Assembly (NCBI RefSeq): GCF_020819595.1
Contig: NZ_JAJHNP010000017.1
Span: 1 to 64,000, forward strand
From: Streptomyces barringtoniae
Lineage (GTDB): Bacteria > Actinomycetota > Actinomycetes > Streptomycetales > Streptomycetaceae
Length of the DNA: 64,000 bases
Reading direction: 5' to 3'
Shown one piece after another: positions 34,210-42,441 of this stretch. The first letter of the stretch is position 1, and each line of letters begins with the position of its first letter. The notes below the pieces were generated by a model. The model saw only the letters and a program-made list of their open reading frames with translations. It did no database searches and had not been told where the DNA came from. A program made the position numbers and the translations under genes.

Positions 34210-35013
34210 TCAGCGGCCCAGGTACTTCGGCTTCTCCTTGTTCACGAACGCCTGCACGGCGATCGCGTGGTCCTCGGACTGGCCGGCCCGGGTCTGCAGT
34301 TCGTCCTCCTTCTCCAGGGTCTCGGCGAGGGAGTGCGTGAGGCCGTAGGCCACCGCCTCCTTGATGGCCGCGTACGCCACGGTCGGGCCCTCGGCCAGCG
34401 CCCGCGCCGTCTTCTCCGCCTCGGCGCGCAGCTCGGCCGCGGGGACGACCCGGTTGGCGATGCCCAGCTCCAGCGCGTCCTGGGCGCTGATGCTGCGCGG
34501 GAAGAGCAGCAGGTCGGCGGCGCGGCTCGGGCCGATCACCCGGGGCAGGGTCCAGGAGATGCCGGAGTCGGCGGTCAGGGCGACGCCCGCGAAGGAGGTG
34601 TTGAAGGAGGCCGTGTCGGCGACCAGCCGGTAGTCCGCGGTGAGCGCGAAGCCGAAGCCGGCCCCGGCCGCGACGCCGTTCACCGCGGCGACCACCGGCT
34701 TGGGCGCCCCGGCGAGGGCCCGCGCGATCGGGTTGTAGTGCTCCTTGACCGTGCTCATCGTCTGCCCGGACCCGGTCTCACGGTCCGCCGCGAGCAGCCC
34801 GATGTGCTCCTTGAGGTCCTGGCCGACGCAGAACGCCCGGTCCCCGGCCGCGGTCAGCAAGATTGCCCGTACGGCCGTGTCGCCTGCCGCGGATTCCGCC
34901 GCCTCCCGGAGGGCGACCTTGGTCGCGACGTTCAGCGCGTTCATCGCCTCGGGGCGGTTCAGCGTGATCGTCGCGAGTCCGTCGCTCACCTCGTAGAGCA
35001 CGGTGTCGGCCAT
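34210..35013 (-). CDS. Enoyl-CoA hydratase/isomerase family protein
   Basis: 267-aa crotonase-fold protein. AAGDRAFCVGQDLKEHIGL gives the first oxyanion-hole strand; VVAAVNGVAAGAGFGFALTA the second; FAGVALTADSGISWTLPRVI lies in the catalytic region. An Asp (TADSG) sits where simple hydratases have Glu, which is more like PaaG-type isomerases, so the exact reaction is open. The start MADTVLYEVS has GGAGGGG upstream. It converges on the tandem-repeat block and is divergent from the DUF3117 gene. Confidence 0.92.
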   Translation of the reverse strand: MADTVLYEVSDGLATITLNRPEAMNALNVATKVALREAAESAAGDTAVRAILLTAAGDRAFCVGQDLKEHIGLLAADRETGSGQTMSTVKEHYNPIARALAGAPKPVVAAVNGVAAGAGFGFALTADYRLVADTASFNTSFAGVALTADSGISWTLPRVIGPSRAADLLLFPRSISAQDALELGIANRVVPAAELRAEAEKTARALAEGPTVAYAAIKEAVAYGLTHSLAETLEKEDELQTRAGQSEDHAIAVQAFVNKEKPKYLGR

Positions 35014-35383
35014 GGCGCATCCCCTCCGGTTCGCGGGTGACGTACCGCTCAGTACGTCCTGTATGAAGGACAGCATGGCGGAGATCGCCGCGCGAGGGCC
35101 GGACCTGACGTGTGAGCTGCGTCAAAGAAAAACGGAGGGGAGCCGACCGGTGGATGTCCGTGCGGCGGTGCAGTATCGCAGCCACATCGCCGAATTGGGT
35201 GGTTTTGCTCGCGCGCGTTGCCCAAGCGATGCCGACTGACGTTGGTCATCGGGTCCTGCGATGCGGGATAATGGCTGGGAAGCAATGTGTTCGATGCCGG
35301 TGTCGCGTGTCCGTTTCGGAACCGCGGATGCCCTCCCGGGGCTCTCGGCAGACGATGAGCTGGTTTCAGGAAGGGGAACGAGC
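35014..35383. promoter_or_regulatory. Divergent intergenic region with candidate DUF3117 promoter
   Basis: 370 bases between the hydratase start and the DUF3117 start. On the plus strand TTGGTC (35242-35247) and GATAAT (35267-35272) are separated by 19 bases and would give a leader of about 105 nt. A poly-A run at 35126-35132 marks an AT-rich spot suited to leftward transcription. No further gene is evident. Confidence 0.4.
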
Positions 35384-35551
35384 ATGGCGGCCATGAAGCC
35401 GCGGACGGGTGATGGCCCGCTCGAGGTGACCAAGGAGGGGCGGGGCATCGTCATGCGCGTTCCGCTCGAAGGCGGCGGTCGACTCGTCGTCGAGCTGACC
35501 CCTGACGAGGCCGAGGCGCTCGGCGACGCCCTCAAGAAGGTCGTCGTCTGA
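35384..35551 (+). CDS. DUF3117 small protein
   Basis: 55-aa protein, MAAMKPRTGDGPLEVTKEGR ending in LGDALKKVVV, matching the short, highly conserved actinobacterial DUF3117 family. GGAAGGGG lies eight bases before the ATG. Its function is unknown. It is probably a single-gene unit, since a strong hairpin follows 24 bases after the stop. Confidence 0.93.
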   Translation: MAAMKPRTGDGPLEVTKEGRGIVMRVPLEGGGRLVVELTPDEAEALGDALKKVVV

Positions 35552-35574
35552 CGTCCCAACGATCCTGTCCTTCG

Positions 35575-35610
35575 GACTGCCCCGGCATCGTACGCGGTGC
35601 CGGGGCAGTC
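35575..35610. terminator. Bidirectional terminator after the DUF3117 gene
   Basis: A perfect 13-bp stem (gactgccccggca and its complement) around a 10-base loop. It lies between the DUF3117 stop and the stop of the converging O-methyltransferase gene. Confidence 0.8.
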
Positions 35611-35635
35611 GCGTATGCCGTCCCGCGGCGGCCCG

Positions 35636-36268
35636 TCAACGCTTGACGGCGCACAGCAGCCCGTCGCCCACCGGCAGCAGCGAAGGGACCAGTTCCTGGC
35701 TCTCGCGCACCGCGCGCAGCAGCTCCCGCAGCCGCAGCACCTCCGTGGGCTGCGGTCCCGAGTCCACCGTACGGCCGTTGGCGAAGACGCCCTCGAAGAC
35801 CACCAGCCCGCCCGGCCGCAGCAGCCGCAACGATTCAGCGAGGTAGTCCAGGTACTCCAGCCGGTCGCCGTCGCAGAAGACGAGGTCGTAGCCGGCGTCC
35901 GCGAGCCGGGGGAGTACGTCCAGGGCGCGGCCGGGTATGAAGCGGGCCCGGTTGCTGGCGAAACCACAGCCGCGGAAGGCCTCCCGCGCGAACTGCTGGT
36001 GCTCCGGCTCCGGATCGACCGTGGTGAGCACCCCGTCCGGGCGCATGCCGTGCAGCAGATGGATCCCGGACACCCCGCAGCCCGTGCCGATCTCCGCCAC
36101 CGCCTTCGCGTCCACGGAGGCGGCGAGCAGTCGCAGCGCGGCGCCGGTGCCGGGCGACACCGAGCGCAGCCCTGCCTCGCGGGCCCGGTCACGGGCCCAC
36201 CGCAGCGCTTCGTCCTCGGCGACAAAGGCGTCGGCGAACGCCCAGCTCGTCTGCCGGTTGCCGGTAAT
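35636..36268 (-). CDS. O-methyltransferase (Rv1220c-like), probable AUU start
   Basis: Predicted 210-aa SAM-dependent methyltransferase of family 3. The SAM-binding motif is VAEIGTGCGVSGIHLLHG; VDPEPEHQQFAREAF and LVFCDGDRLEYLDYLAESLR give the acidic-loop and metal-site regions. The first ATG/GTG/TTG start in frame (GTG at 36160) would remove 36 conserved-looking residues (ITGNRQTSWAFADAFVAEDE...). Reading upstream, an ATT codon at 36268-36266 is placed six bases after AGGAG and gives the usual family length. The gene is divergent from sigE, as in M. tuberculosis. Its methyl acceptor is unknown. Confidence 0.85.
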   Translation of the reverse strand: MTGNRQTSWAFADAFVAEDEALRWARDRAREAGLRSVSPGTGAALRLLAASVDAKAVAEIGTGCGVSGIHLLHGMRPDGVLTTVDPEPEHQQFAREAFRGCGFASNRARFIPGRALDVLPRLADAGYDLVFCDGDRLEYLDYLAESLRLLRPGGLVVFEGVFANGRTVDSGPQPTEVLRLRELLRAVRESQELVPSLLPVGDGLLCAVKR

Positions 36269-36320
36269 GACCCTCTCCTGTCCCCGTGGTTGCCTGGGCG
36301 TGACTGTATCCGTTGGCGGC

Positions 36321-36347
36321 GGGAACCCGCAGATGGGACCAGGCGTT
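36321..36347 (+). promoter_or_regulatory. ECF sigma-type promoter upstream of sigE
   Basis: GGGAACC at 36321-36327 and CGTT at 36344-36347 are separated by 16 bases. This matches the -35 GGAAC and -10 CGTT pattern of ECF group promoters and the reported M. tuberculosis SigE consensus. It suggests that sigE is autoregulated, with a leader of roughly 155 nt before the ATG at 36509. Confidence 0.6.
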
Positions 36348-36508
36348 TAAAGGGGTGAGACGGTGGCCCGGGACGCGACGGGGGTAAGACGGGGGTGCAA
36401 GGGGTGGATCAGGACGCCCAGGAGCAGCTGACGCAGCCGTATGAGCCGTATCAGCCCAGATCAAATTCTCGTAAAACCGCTTATGGGGAGCTAACGGGCG
36501 AGGTGGCT

Positions 36509-37291
36509 ATGGTAGGGGCTCCACTGGACACCACCAGAGCTGACAGGGGAGGTGCGGCTGCGCCCGGGAATCGGGGTGGAGTGCTGCGGCGCTTCCTCGG
36601 GTCGGCGGGCAGGCCGAAATCCGTGACCGACACCGCTGCTGACCATCACGCCGGTTTCGCCGCAGGCGAGGCCCAGACCGCGACCTTCTCCACCGACGCG
36701 GACGGGCAGGCGTGGACTCCGCCCACGTGGGAGGAGATCGTCAGCACGCACAGCGGCCGGGTCTACCGACTGGCCTACCGCCTGACGGGCAATCAGCACG
36801 ACGCCGAGGACCTCACCCAGGAGGTCTTCGTGCGCGTCTTCCGTTCCCTGTCGACGTACTCGCCGGGCACCTTCGAGGGCTGGCTGCACCGCATCACCAC
36901 CAACCTCTTCCTGGACATGGTCCGGCGCAAGCAGCGCATCCGCTTCGACGCCCTGGGCGAGGACGCGGCCGAGCGCCTGGCCAGCCGCGAGCCCACCCCG
37001 CAGCAGCTCTTCAACGACGCGCACTTCGACGCCGACGTCCAGCAGGCCCTGGACACCCTCGCGCCCGAGTTCCGCGCCGCCGTCGTCCTGTGCGACATCG
37101 AGGGACTGTCGTACGAGGAGATCGCCGCGACCCTCGGCGTCAAGCTCGGCACCGTCCGCTCCCGTATCCACCGTGGCCGCTCCCAGCTCCGCAAGGCGCT
37201 CGCGCACCGCTCCCCGGAGGCCCGCGCGGCCGAGCGGCGCTCCTTCGTGGCGCGTGTCCCCGCTCTGGGGGGAGGGGGCGCGACCGCGTGA
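36509..37291 (+). CDS. sigE: ECF sigma factor SigE (Rv1221-like)
   Basis: 260-aa sigma-70 family protein. Region 2 is VYRLAYRLTGNQHDAEDLTQ, with EGWLHRITTNLFLDMVRRKQ (regions 2.3/2.4). Region 4 is FRAAVVLCDIEGLSYEEIAA, ending in LGTVRSRIHRGRSQLRKAL. An in-frame GTG at 36395 exists, but the 114 bases between contain AGA, TCA, AAT, TAT and CTA codons, rare in this genome, so that stretch is taken as leader. The anti-sigma gene overlaps by four bases. The protein is nearly superimposable on M. tuberculosis SigE, an envelope-stress factor. It is not the S. coelicolor SigE of the cse system, despite the name. Confidence 0.92.
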   Translation: MVGAPLDTTRADRGGAAAPGNRGGVLRRFLGSAGRPKSVTDTAADHHAGFAAGEAQTATFSTDADGQAWTPPTWEEIVSTHSGRVYRLAYRLTGNQHDAEDLTQEVFVRVFRSLSTYSPGTFEGWLHRITTNLFLDMVRRKQRIRFDALGEDAAERLASREPTPQQLFNDAHFDADVQQALDTLAPEFRAAVVLCDIEGLSYEEIAATLGVKLGTVRSRIHRGRSQLRKALAHRSPEARAAERRSFVARVPALGGGGATA

Positions 37292-38367
37292 GTGGATCCC
37301 GGCCCAAACCTGCGGAGGCACACCTCGCAGAGCAGCACCTGGGAGACCGGCTCTCCGCCCTGGTGGACGGAGAGCTCGGTCATGAGTCGCGTGAGCGGGT
37401 CCTCGCGCACCTGGCCACCTGTGCCCGGTGCAAGGCGGAGGCGGACGCCCAGCGCCGGCTGAAGAACGTGTTCGCGGAGGCGGCCCCGCCGCCCCCCTCG
37501 GCGAGCCTCCTGGCCCGCCTGCAGGGCCTACCCGGAGGAGGTGACCTCGACGGCGACGGAATGTCGCCGCCCGGGGGACTCTTCGGCCGCGGCTCGGAGG
37601 ACGACGAACCCCCCGGGACGGGGGGAGCCTCCGGCATCTCCGGCGTCTCCGGCATCTCCGGCGTCTTCGGGGTCTTCGGAGTGAGGCGCGGCGAGCGCTT
37701 CACGTTCGGTTACGTACCCGCCCGCCCGCACGGCCCCGCGCATCCGGACAGCCCTGTCCCGGCCGCCGGGGAGCGCGGCTTCCGTATCCATCCCGTCGGC
37801 CGCCCGGACGACGGCCGCTCCGCCTCGCGCGGTCTGCGGTTCGCGTTCGCCGCCGCCGGTGCGGTGTCGCTGGCCGCGGTCGCCCTCGGCGGCGTGACCA
37901 CCGCCCTTCCCGGTGACACCACCGCGGACGGCCGCGGCGGCTCGGGCACCGGCAACAACGTGATCCCGGCACGCTCGGCGGGCACCGGCGCGGGCTCGGG
38001 GGCGGCCACGCCGGACAGCCAGCGCCGCCGCGCGTTGGGACCGCTGTTCGCCCAGGGTGGTACACGGTTCGGACCGGCGCCGGCCGTCCCGACCTCGATG
38101 GCCGCGCCGCTGGTGCCCGGACTGCCGACCCCCGGCACCGGCCGGACCCCGGGCGACGGCACCATGCGCGGCCTGACCGCACCGCTGATGGCGGGTGCGG
38201 CCGCGGTCTCCCCGCTGATACGTCCGCTGGACGACACCGTGGTCTACCCGCTCAACGCCTGGTCCGCCGTCCCCGGAGTGAACGGCTCCAGCCTGCTGTC
38301 CGCGTCCGTCCCCGACACCACCCCCGCCGTGACGCCCTCCCCCTCCACGCCCGACCAGACCCCCTGA
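37288..38367 (+). CDS. rseA: Membrane anti-sigma factor with zinc-finger domain (RseA-like)
   Basis: 359-aa protein with GTG start overlapping the sigE stop (GTGA). Residues about 17-60 form the anti-sigma ZAS domain with the HLATCARCKAEAD motif (His-x3-Cys-x2-Cys). A Gly/Ser/Ile repeat tract (GASGISGVSGISGVFGVFG) and an Arg-rich segment follow. One TM helix is at about 183-202 (FAFAAAGAVSLAAVALGG). The rest is an extracytoplasmic low-complexity domain. It should hold SigE at the membrane until stress causes release. It is larger than M. tuberculosis RseA because of the linker and outer domain. Confidence 0.9.
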   Translation: MSGSRPKPAEAHLAEQHLGDRLSALVDGELGHESRERVLAHLATCARCKAEADAQRRLKNVFAEAAPPPPSASLLARLQGLPGGGDLDGDGMSPPGGLFGRGSEDDEPPGTGGASGISGVSGISGVFGVFGVRRGERFTFGYVPARPHGPAHPDSPVPAAGERGFRIHPVGRPDDGRSASRGLRFAFAAAGAVSLAAVALGGVTTALPGDTTADGRGGSGTGNNVIPARSAGTGAGSGAATPDSQRRRALGPLFAQGGTRFGPAPAVPTSMAAPLVPGLPTPGTGRTPGDGTMRGLTAPLMAGAAAVSPLIRPLDDTVVYPLNAWSAVPGVNGSSLLSASVPDTTPAVTPSPSTPDQTP

Positions 38368-38511
38368 CCGGCCCCGACCGGCCACTACGCCACGGCCCGC
38401 GAACCTGGTTGAATCCGGTGAGGACCGTTCCCGCGGCGATGACCCGGGGGCGTAGTCGACGTTCCGCGGCCGCCGCCGAAGCGTGCGGCCGCGGCCAGCC
38501 GTGGGGAGAGC

Positions 38512-40893
38512 ATGAACGAGGGGAACCGTGTCCCACCGGAGGACGACCCGGAGGGTACGGCGGCGGCGACACCGGCCGACCGAACCGACGCCGTGGGGCG
38601 GGAGAGCGCCGGGCAGCGTGAGACGCCCGTCGGCCTCGGGTCGGCCGAGGCCGACGGGGACTTCGAGCTGGCCAAGCCGGTGTCGGGGGCGACGGGCGGT
38701 GGGGCCGGGGTGTCGCCCGAGCGCGCGGAAAGCGCCTGGACGGTTCCCAGCGAGCGGCCGAAGCCGTTGCACGACCCGGATCCCTACGGCACCCCGCCAT
38801 ACGGCGAGCCGGGCCCCTGGGCGCCCGCACCCCCCGTACAGCACCCCGCGGTCACGGCCGCCCAAGGAACACTTGCGCCGACGCCTACGGCTCCGCCTGA
38901 GGCACCGAGCCCGGCACCCGGGGCTCCCACCCCCGCACCGGGTCCGCACACCCCGGCAGCCGGCGTACCGGTACCCAGCGGCACCACACCCTTCCCGACG
39001 CCCGGCGCACCGGCCGTCGGCGTTCCGTCCCCCGCCGCGCCCGCGCCTGCGGCGCCTGCTCCCGGCGCTCCCGCCCTTGCGGCGCCAGCGTCCGGGGCGC
39101 GCGAGCTCGGGGCTCCCTCTCCCGCTTCTGCAGTCTCCGGGGCGCCTGCACCCGGCGTTCCATCCCCCGCCGCTCCCGCTTCCGGGGCGCCCACCCCCGG
39201 CGTTCCGGCCGTCGGCGTTCCATCCCCCGCCGCTCCCGCCCTTGCGGCGCCCGCGCCCGGTGTTCCGGTGCCCGGTGTTCCCGCGCCTGGGGCGCCCGAG
39301 CTTGGTGCCCCGTCTCCCGCTGCTCCAGTCTCCGGGGTGCCCGCGCCCGGCATTTCAGCCCCCGGCGCTCCCGGCCTTGCGGCGCCCGCGCCCGGTGTTC
39401 CCGCGCCCGGGGCGCCCGAGCTTGGGGCTCCGTCCCCCGCTGCTCCAGTCTCCGGGGCGCCCGCGCCCGGCGTTCCCGCCTCCGGCGTTCCCGCCTCCGG
39501 CGTTCCCGCCTCCGGCGTTCCCGCCTCCGGCGTTCCCGCCCCTGCGGCCCCTGCGGCCCCAGCCCCCGGTACCCCCGCCCCCACGGCGTCCGACCCCAGC
39601 GTCCCCGCCACGGCCACCCTCGCCACTCCAGCCCCCGCAGGCCCCCCAGTACCGCCTCCCTCGGGGGGCGAGGAGGCTCCTCGTTATGACCCCTGGGGTG
39701 TTGGGTCGCCCAAGGAGCAGGTGTTCGGGCAGGGGGCGTTGCAGCAGAGCGGGGTGCGGGTGCTGACGGAGGAGCAGCGCAAGCGGCGGGGGAAGCGGCT
39801 GCTGGTCGTGTGGAGCCTGCTGGTCGCCGTTTTCTCCGCAGGCGTCGGCGGGGTGGCCGGTGCCTGGGTACAGCGTCAGGGGCTGGGGGACGACGTCCAC
39901 CTGCCGCCGGCCGGGCGCGTGCCCGCCGGGCGGGCGCCGAACAGCGTGGCCGGGATAGCCGCCCGTGCGCTGCCCAGTGTCGTCACCCTGCACGTCACCG
40001 GGACCGAACAGAGCGACACCGGCACCGGCTTCGTGCTCGACACCCAGGGGCACATCCTCACCAACAACCACGTCGTTGCGCCGGCCGGATCAGACGGCGC
40101 CATATCCGTGACGTTCAGCAGCGGCGACACCGTCAAGGCCAAGGTGGTCGGCCACGACAGCGGCTACGACCTCGCCGTCGTCCAGATCCACGGCGTGCAC
40201 GGGCTCACCCCGCTGCCCCTCGGCAACTCCGACGACGTCCGGGTCGGCGACCCCGTCGTCGCCATCGGCGCCCCCTTCGACCTGGCCAACACCGTCACCT
40301 CCGGCATCATCAGCGCCAAGGAGCGGCCCATCACGGCCGGGGGAGACAAGGGCGACGGAAGCGACGTCAGCTACGTCGACGCGCTGCAGACCGACGCCCC
40401 CATCAATCCGGGCAACTCCGGTGGCCCGCTCCTCGACTCCCGGGCCCAGGTCATCGGCATCAACTCGGCCATCCGTTCCGCCGACGGCGGCTCCGACTCG
40501 GACAGCGGCCAGGCCGGTTCCATCGGGCTCGGTTTCGCCATCCCCGTGAACCAGGCCAAGCGTGTCGCCGAGGAGCTGATCAACGACGGCCACGCGACCC
40601 ACCCCGTGATCGGCGTCACGCTCGACATGGCGTACACAGGCGACGGCGCCCGCATCGACAGCAGGAGCGCGGGCGGCGGCCCCGCCGTGAGCAAGGGCGG
40701 TCCCGGTGAACGGGCCGGGCTCAAGGTCGGCGACGTCATCACCGAGGTCGACGGACAGCCCGTGCACACCGCCGAGGAGCTGATCGTCAAGATCCGCGCC
40801 CACCGGCCCGGCGACCAGCTGCGGCTGACCGTCCGCCGCGCCGGCACGGACCGGGACGTCCCGCTCCGACTGGGCGCGGCGGAGCAGAACTGA
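38512..40893 (+). CDS. htrA: HtrA-type membrane serine protease with long Pro/Ala repeat tract
   Basis: 793-aa protein. Residues 1 to about 390 are low complexity, with a Pro/Ala/Gly/Val tract from about 120. One TM helix lies near 428-448 (LLVVWSLLVAVFSAGVGGVA). The trypsin-like S1C domain has catalytic His about 517 (TNNHVV), Asp about 551 (YDLAVVQ) and Ser about 634 (NPGNSGGPLL). A C-terminal PDZ domain (VGDVITEVDGQPVHTAEELI) follows. It degrades misfolded envelope proteins. Located 144 bases after the anti-sigma gene, it is expected to be in the SigE regulon; M. tuberculosis HtrA acts on RseA. The repeat tract has no counterpart in usual HtrA proteins. Confidence 0.92.
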   Translation: MNEGNRVPPEDDPEGTAAATPADRTDAVGRESAGQRETPVGLGSAEADGDFELAKPVSGATGGGAGVSPERAESAWTVPSERPKPLHDPDPYGTPPYGEPGPWAPAPPVQHPAVTAAQGTLAPTPTAPPEAPSPAPGAPTPAPGPHTPAAGVPVPSGTTPFPTPGAPAVGVPSPAAPAPAAPAPGAPALAAPASGARELGAPSPASAVSGAPAPGVPSPAAPASGAPTPGVPAVGVPSPAAPALAAPAPGVPVPGVPAPGAPELGAPSPAAPVSGVPAPGISAPGAPGLAAPAPGVPAPGAPELGAPSPAAPVSGAPAPGVPASGVPASGVPASGVPASGVPAPAAPAAPAPGTPAPTASDPSVPATATLATPAPAGPPVPPPSGGEEAPRYDPWGVGSPKEQVFGQGALQQSGVRVLTEEQRKRRGKRLLVVWSLLVAVFSAGVGGVAGAWVQRQGLGDDVHLPPAGRVPAGRAPNSVAGIAARALPSVVTLHVTGTEQSDTGTGFVLDTQGHILTNNHVVAPAGSDGAISVTFSSGDTVKAKVVGHDSGYDLAVVQIHGVHGLTPLPLGNSDDVRVGDPVVAIGAPFDLANTVTSGIISAKERPITAGGDKGDGSDVSYVDALQTDAPINPGNSGGPLLDSRAQVIGINSAIRSADGGSDSDSGQAGSIGLGFAIPVNQAKRVAEELINDGHATHPVIGVTLDMAYTGDGARIDSRSAGGGPAVSKGGPGERAGLKVGDVITEVDGQPVHTAEELIVKIRAHRPGDQLRLTVRRAGTDRDVPLRLGAAEQN
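39466..39540 (+). repeat. 15-bp direct repeat x5 within htrA
   Basis: The unit tccggcgttcccgcc occurs four times in a row (39481-39540), preceded by one copy with a single change. It encodes GVPAS pentapeptides. It lies within a wider tract with a 120-bp period (segments at about 39288 and 39408 nearly match). Such arrays are prone to slippage, and because 15 is a multiple of three the frame would be kept. Confidence 0.9.
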
Positions 40894-40977
40894 CACAAGT
40901 CTCACCTCGGGACGGTACCGGTCGGACGGGAACGCCGGGTACCGTTGAGCGACCGAGGACATCGCAAGGAGCGTCAG

Positions 40978-41445
40978 GTGTTCAATGACATAGGACCACT
41001 GGAGCTGGTGACGATCATCGTGCTCGCCGTGCTCGTCTTCGGTCCGGACAAGCTCCCGAAGGTCATCCAGGACGTCATGCGCACGATCCGGAAGATCCGC
41101 GAGTTCTCGGAGAGCGCCAAGCAGGACATCCGCAGCGAACTGGGCCCGGAGTTCAAGGACTTCGAGTTCGAGGACCTCAACCCGAAGACGTTCATCCGCA
41201 AGCAGCTGGACGGCGACGAACTGGGCCTGAAGGAGATCCGCAACGGGTTCGACCTGAAGAAGGAGATGGCCGAGGTCACGGACGCCGTCCACGGGCGGGA
41301 GAGCGAAGCCCTCACCTCGTCCTCGTCCTCCTCGGCGTCCGCGTCTTCCTCGGGTTCGGCCGCCTCGGGCCGTATCGACATGACCAAGAAGCCGGAGGAG
41401 CCCGCCAGGGACGAGCGGCCGCCCTTCGACGCGGACGCCACCTGA
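40978..41445 (+). CDS. tatB: Sec-independent translocase TatB
   Basis: 155-aa protein with GTG start (VFNDIGPLELVTIIVLAVLV), an N-terminal TM helix, the FGPDKLP hinge and an amphipathic helix (VIQDVMRTIRKIREFSESAK). A Ser-rich tail (SSSSSSASASSSGSA) follows. TatB recruits twin-arginine signal proteins to TatC; several Tat-type lipoproteins may depend on it, including the one at 2507-4291. AAGGAG lies seven bases before the start. It is the fourth gene after sigE in order, as in M. tuberculosis Rv1224. tatA and tatC are not in this window. Confidence 0.93.
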   Translation: MFNDIGPLELVTIIVLAVLVFGPDKLPKVIQDVMRTIRKIREFSESAKQDIRSELGPEFKDFEFEDLNPKTFIRKQLDGDELGLKEIRNGFDLKKEMAEVTDAVHGRESEALTSSSSSSASASSSGSAASGRIDMTKKPEEPARDERPPFDADAT

Positions 41446-41530
41446 CGGACGCCACCTGGCGCACCCTCAGGCGCCGACACGCGCACGCGGGCGTACGCCG
41501 CGCACGTGACGCGTTTCATAGCACGCACCC

Positions 41531-41564
41531 GTCGCACACGGCCTGAACAGGCCGTTCGTGCGAC
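41531..41564 (+). terminator. Terminator after tatB
   Basis: A hairpin with arms gtcgcac-acggcctg and caggccgttcgtgcgac, with a small bulge, lies 86 bases after the tatB stop. Confidence 0.55.
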
Positions 41565-41699
41565 CCACGCATCCAGCGCCTGCCCTGAGGCTCCCACCGG
41601 TGTGGATATGCTGCCGAGTTGTTGTGCGGACCGGACGAGTACGCCCGAAGGGGGGCGGGCCACCGCTGGTCCGACGAGAGCGAGGAGGCGTCCGGGCAG

Positions 41700-42365
41700 A
41701 TGGAGACGACGAGTCGGGTGGGCGCACAGGCGCCGGCCGCGGAGGGTGCGCAGCAGCTCCCCTCCGCCCGGCGTACGGTCGACGGTTATCTGCAGGCACC
41801 CTTCCCGTGGTACGGCCTCGACGAGGCGTTCACCGGGCCGCGCTGGCTGATGCAGGTCGGTACGGCGGCCGACGGTGCCGTCGAGCACGGGTCGATCGGG
41901 CACGGCGACGAGCCGTCCGTGCGGGGGGAGGCGGGCTCCGCCGGTGAGCCGCGGGAGAAGTTCGCGGTGGTCGTCACCGTCGCCGCGCAGCCGTCGCGCA
42001 GGAGCGCCGACGGTACGGGGCTGCTGGAGGCCACGTCGGTGTCCTCGGCGGCGTGGCTGGCCGGGGTGGGGCTGCTGTCGTTCACCTGGCCCGGGCAGAT
42101 GGACCACAGCTTGCGGGACGACTGGCTGGATCAGCAGACGGAGACGGCGTGGGCCTTGGCCGACGATCTTGAGGGGCCGGAGTGGAGTCGGCTCTCTCTT
42201 CCGGTGGACGGGGTCGCCGCCTCCTTCCACTACCGGGAGTCCGAGTTCGGATGGGTGCTCGCCGGTACTACCGAGGCGGGGGTGCACCTGGGGGCGTACG
42301 GGCGGGGGATGAGCGCGTACGGTCTCGGGTTCGCCGTCGTGAAGGACGTCTCCGCCTACGCGTGA
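41700..42365 (+). CDS. Conserved hypothetical cytoplasmic protein
   Basis: 221-aa protein, METTSRVGAQAPAAEGAQQL, with GAGGAGG about 11 bases upstream. It lacks signal or TM segments. Conserved-looking features are LPSARRTVDGYLQAPFPWYG, LDEAFTGPRWLMQVG, WPGQMDHSLRDDWLDQQTET and GYLGAYGRGMSAYG-like end blocks. I do not recognise a domain. It sits between tatB and mrp and is convergent with mrp across a strong terminator. Confidence 0.82.
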   Translation: METTSRVGAQAPAAEGAQQLPSARRTVDGYLQAPFPWYGLDEAFTGPRWLMQVGTAADGAVEHGSIGHGDEPSVRGEAGSAGEPREKFAVVVTVAAQPSRRSADGTGLLEATSVSSAAWLAGVGLLSFTWPGQMDHSLRDDWLDQQTETAWALADDLEGPEWSRLSLPVDGVAASFHYRESEFGWVLAGTTEAGVHLGAYGRGMSAYGLGFAVVKDVSAYA

Positions 42366-42386
42366 CATCCGCCCACGCGGTCAACG

Positions 42387-42417
42387 AAGGGGCACCGATC
42401 GATTTCGGTGCCCCTTT
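42387..42417. terminator. Bidirectional terminator between hypothetical gene and mrp
   Basis: A 12- to 13-bp stem (aaggggcaccga and tcggtgcccctt) with a short tcgat loop. An A run on the left and a T run on the right make it functional for both converging genes. Confidence 0.88.
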
Positions 42418-42441
42418 GTCGTCGAGGGCTGCGGGGAATCC

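Noticed and set aside
33676..35040. 454-codon plus-strand frame running through the 82-bp repeats
   Set aside because: Unit lengths (80, 82, 83) shift the phase between copies, and the 3' half lies antisense to the enoyl-CoA hydratase gene.
36395..36508. N-terminal extension of SigE from the GTG at 36395
   Set aside because: Codons such as AGA, TCA, AAT, TAT and CTA are rare in neighbouring genes and no ribosome site precedes the GTG, so it was treated as leader. Alternative sigE starts are known in mycobacteria, so it is not fully excluded.
39466..39540. CRISPR-like short repeats in htrA
   Set aside because: 15-bp contiguous repeats encode GVPAS inside an intact protein frame.
38784..39626. 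280-codon minus-strand frame of GAGTPEAG repeats
   Set aside because: Mirror image of the HtrA Pro/Ala tract; it has no ribosome site and no independent context.
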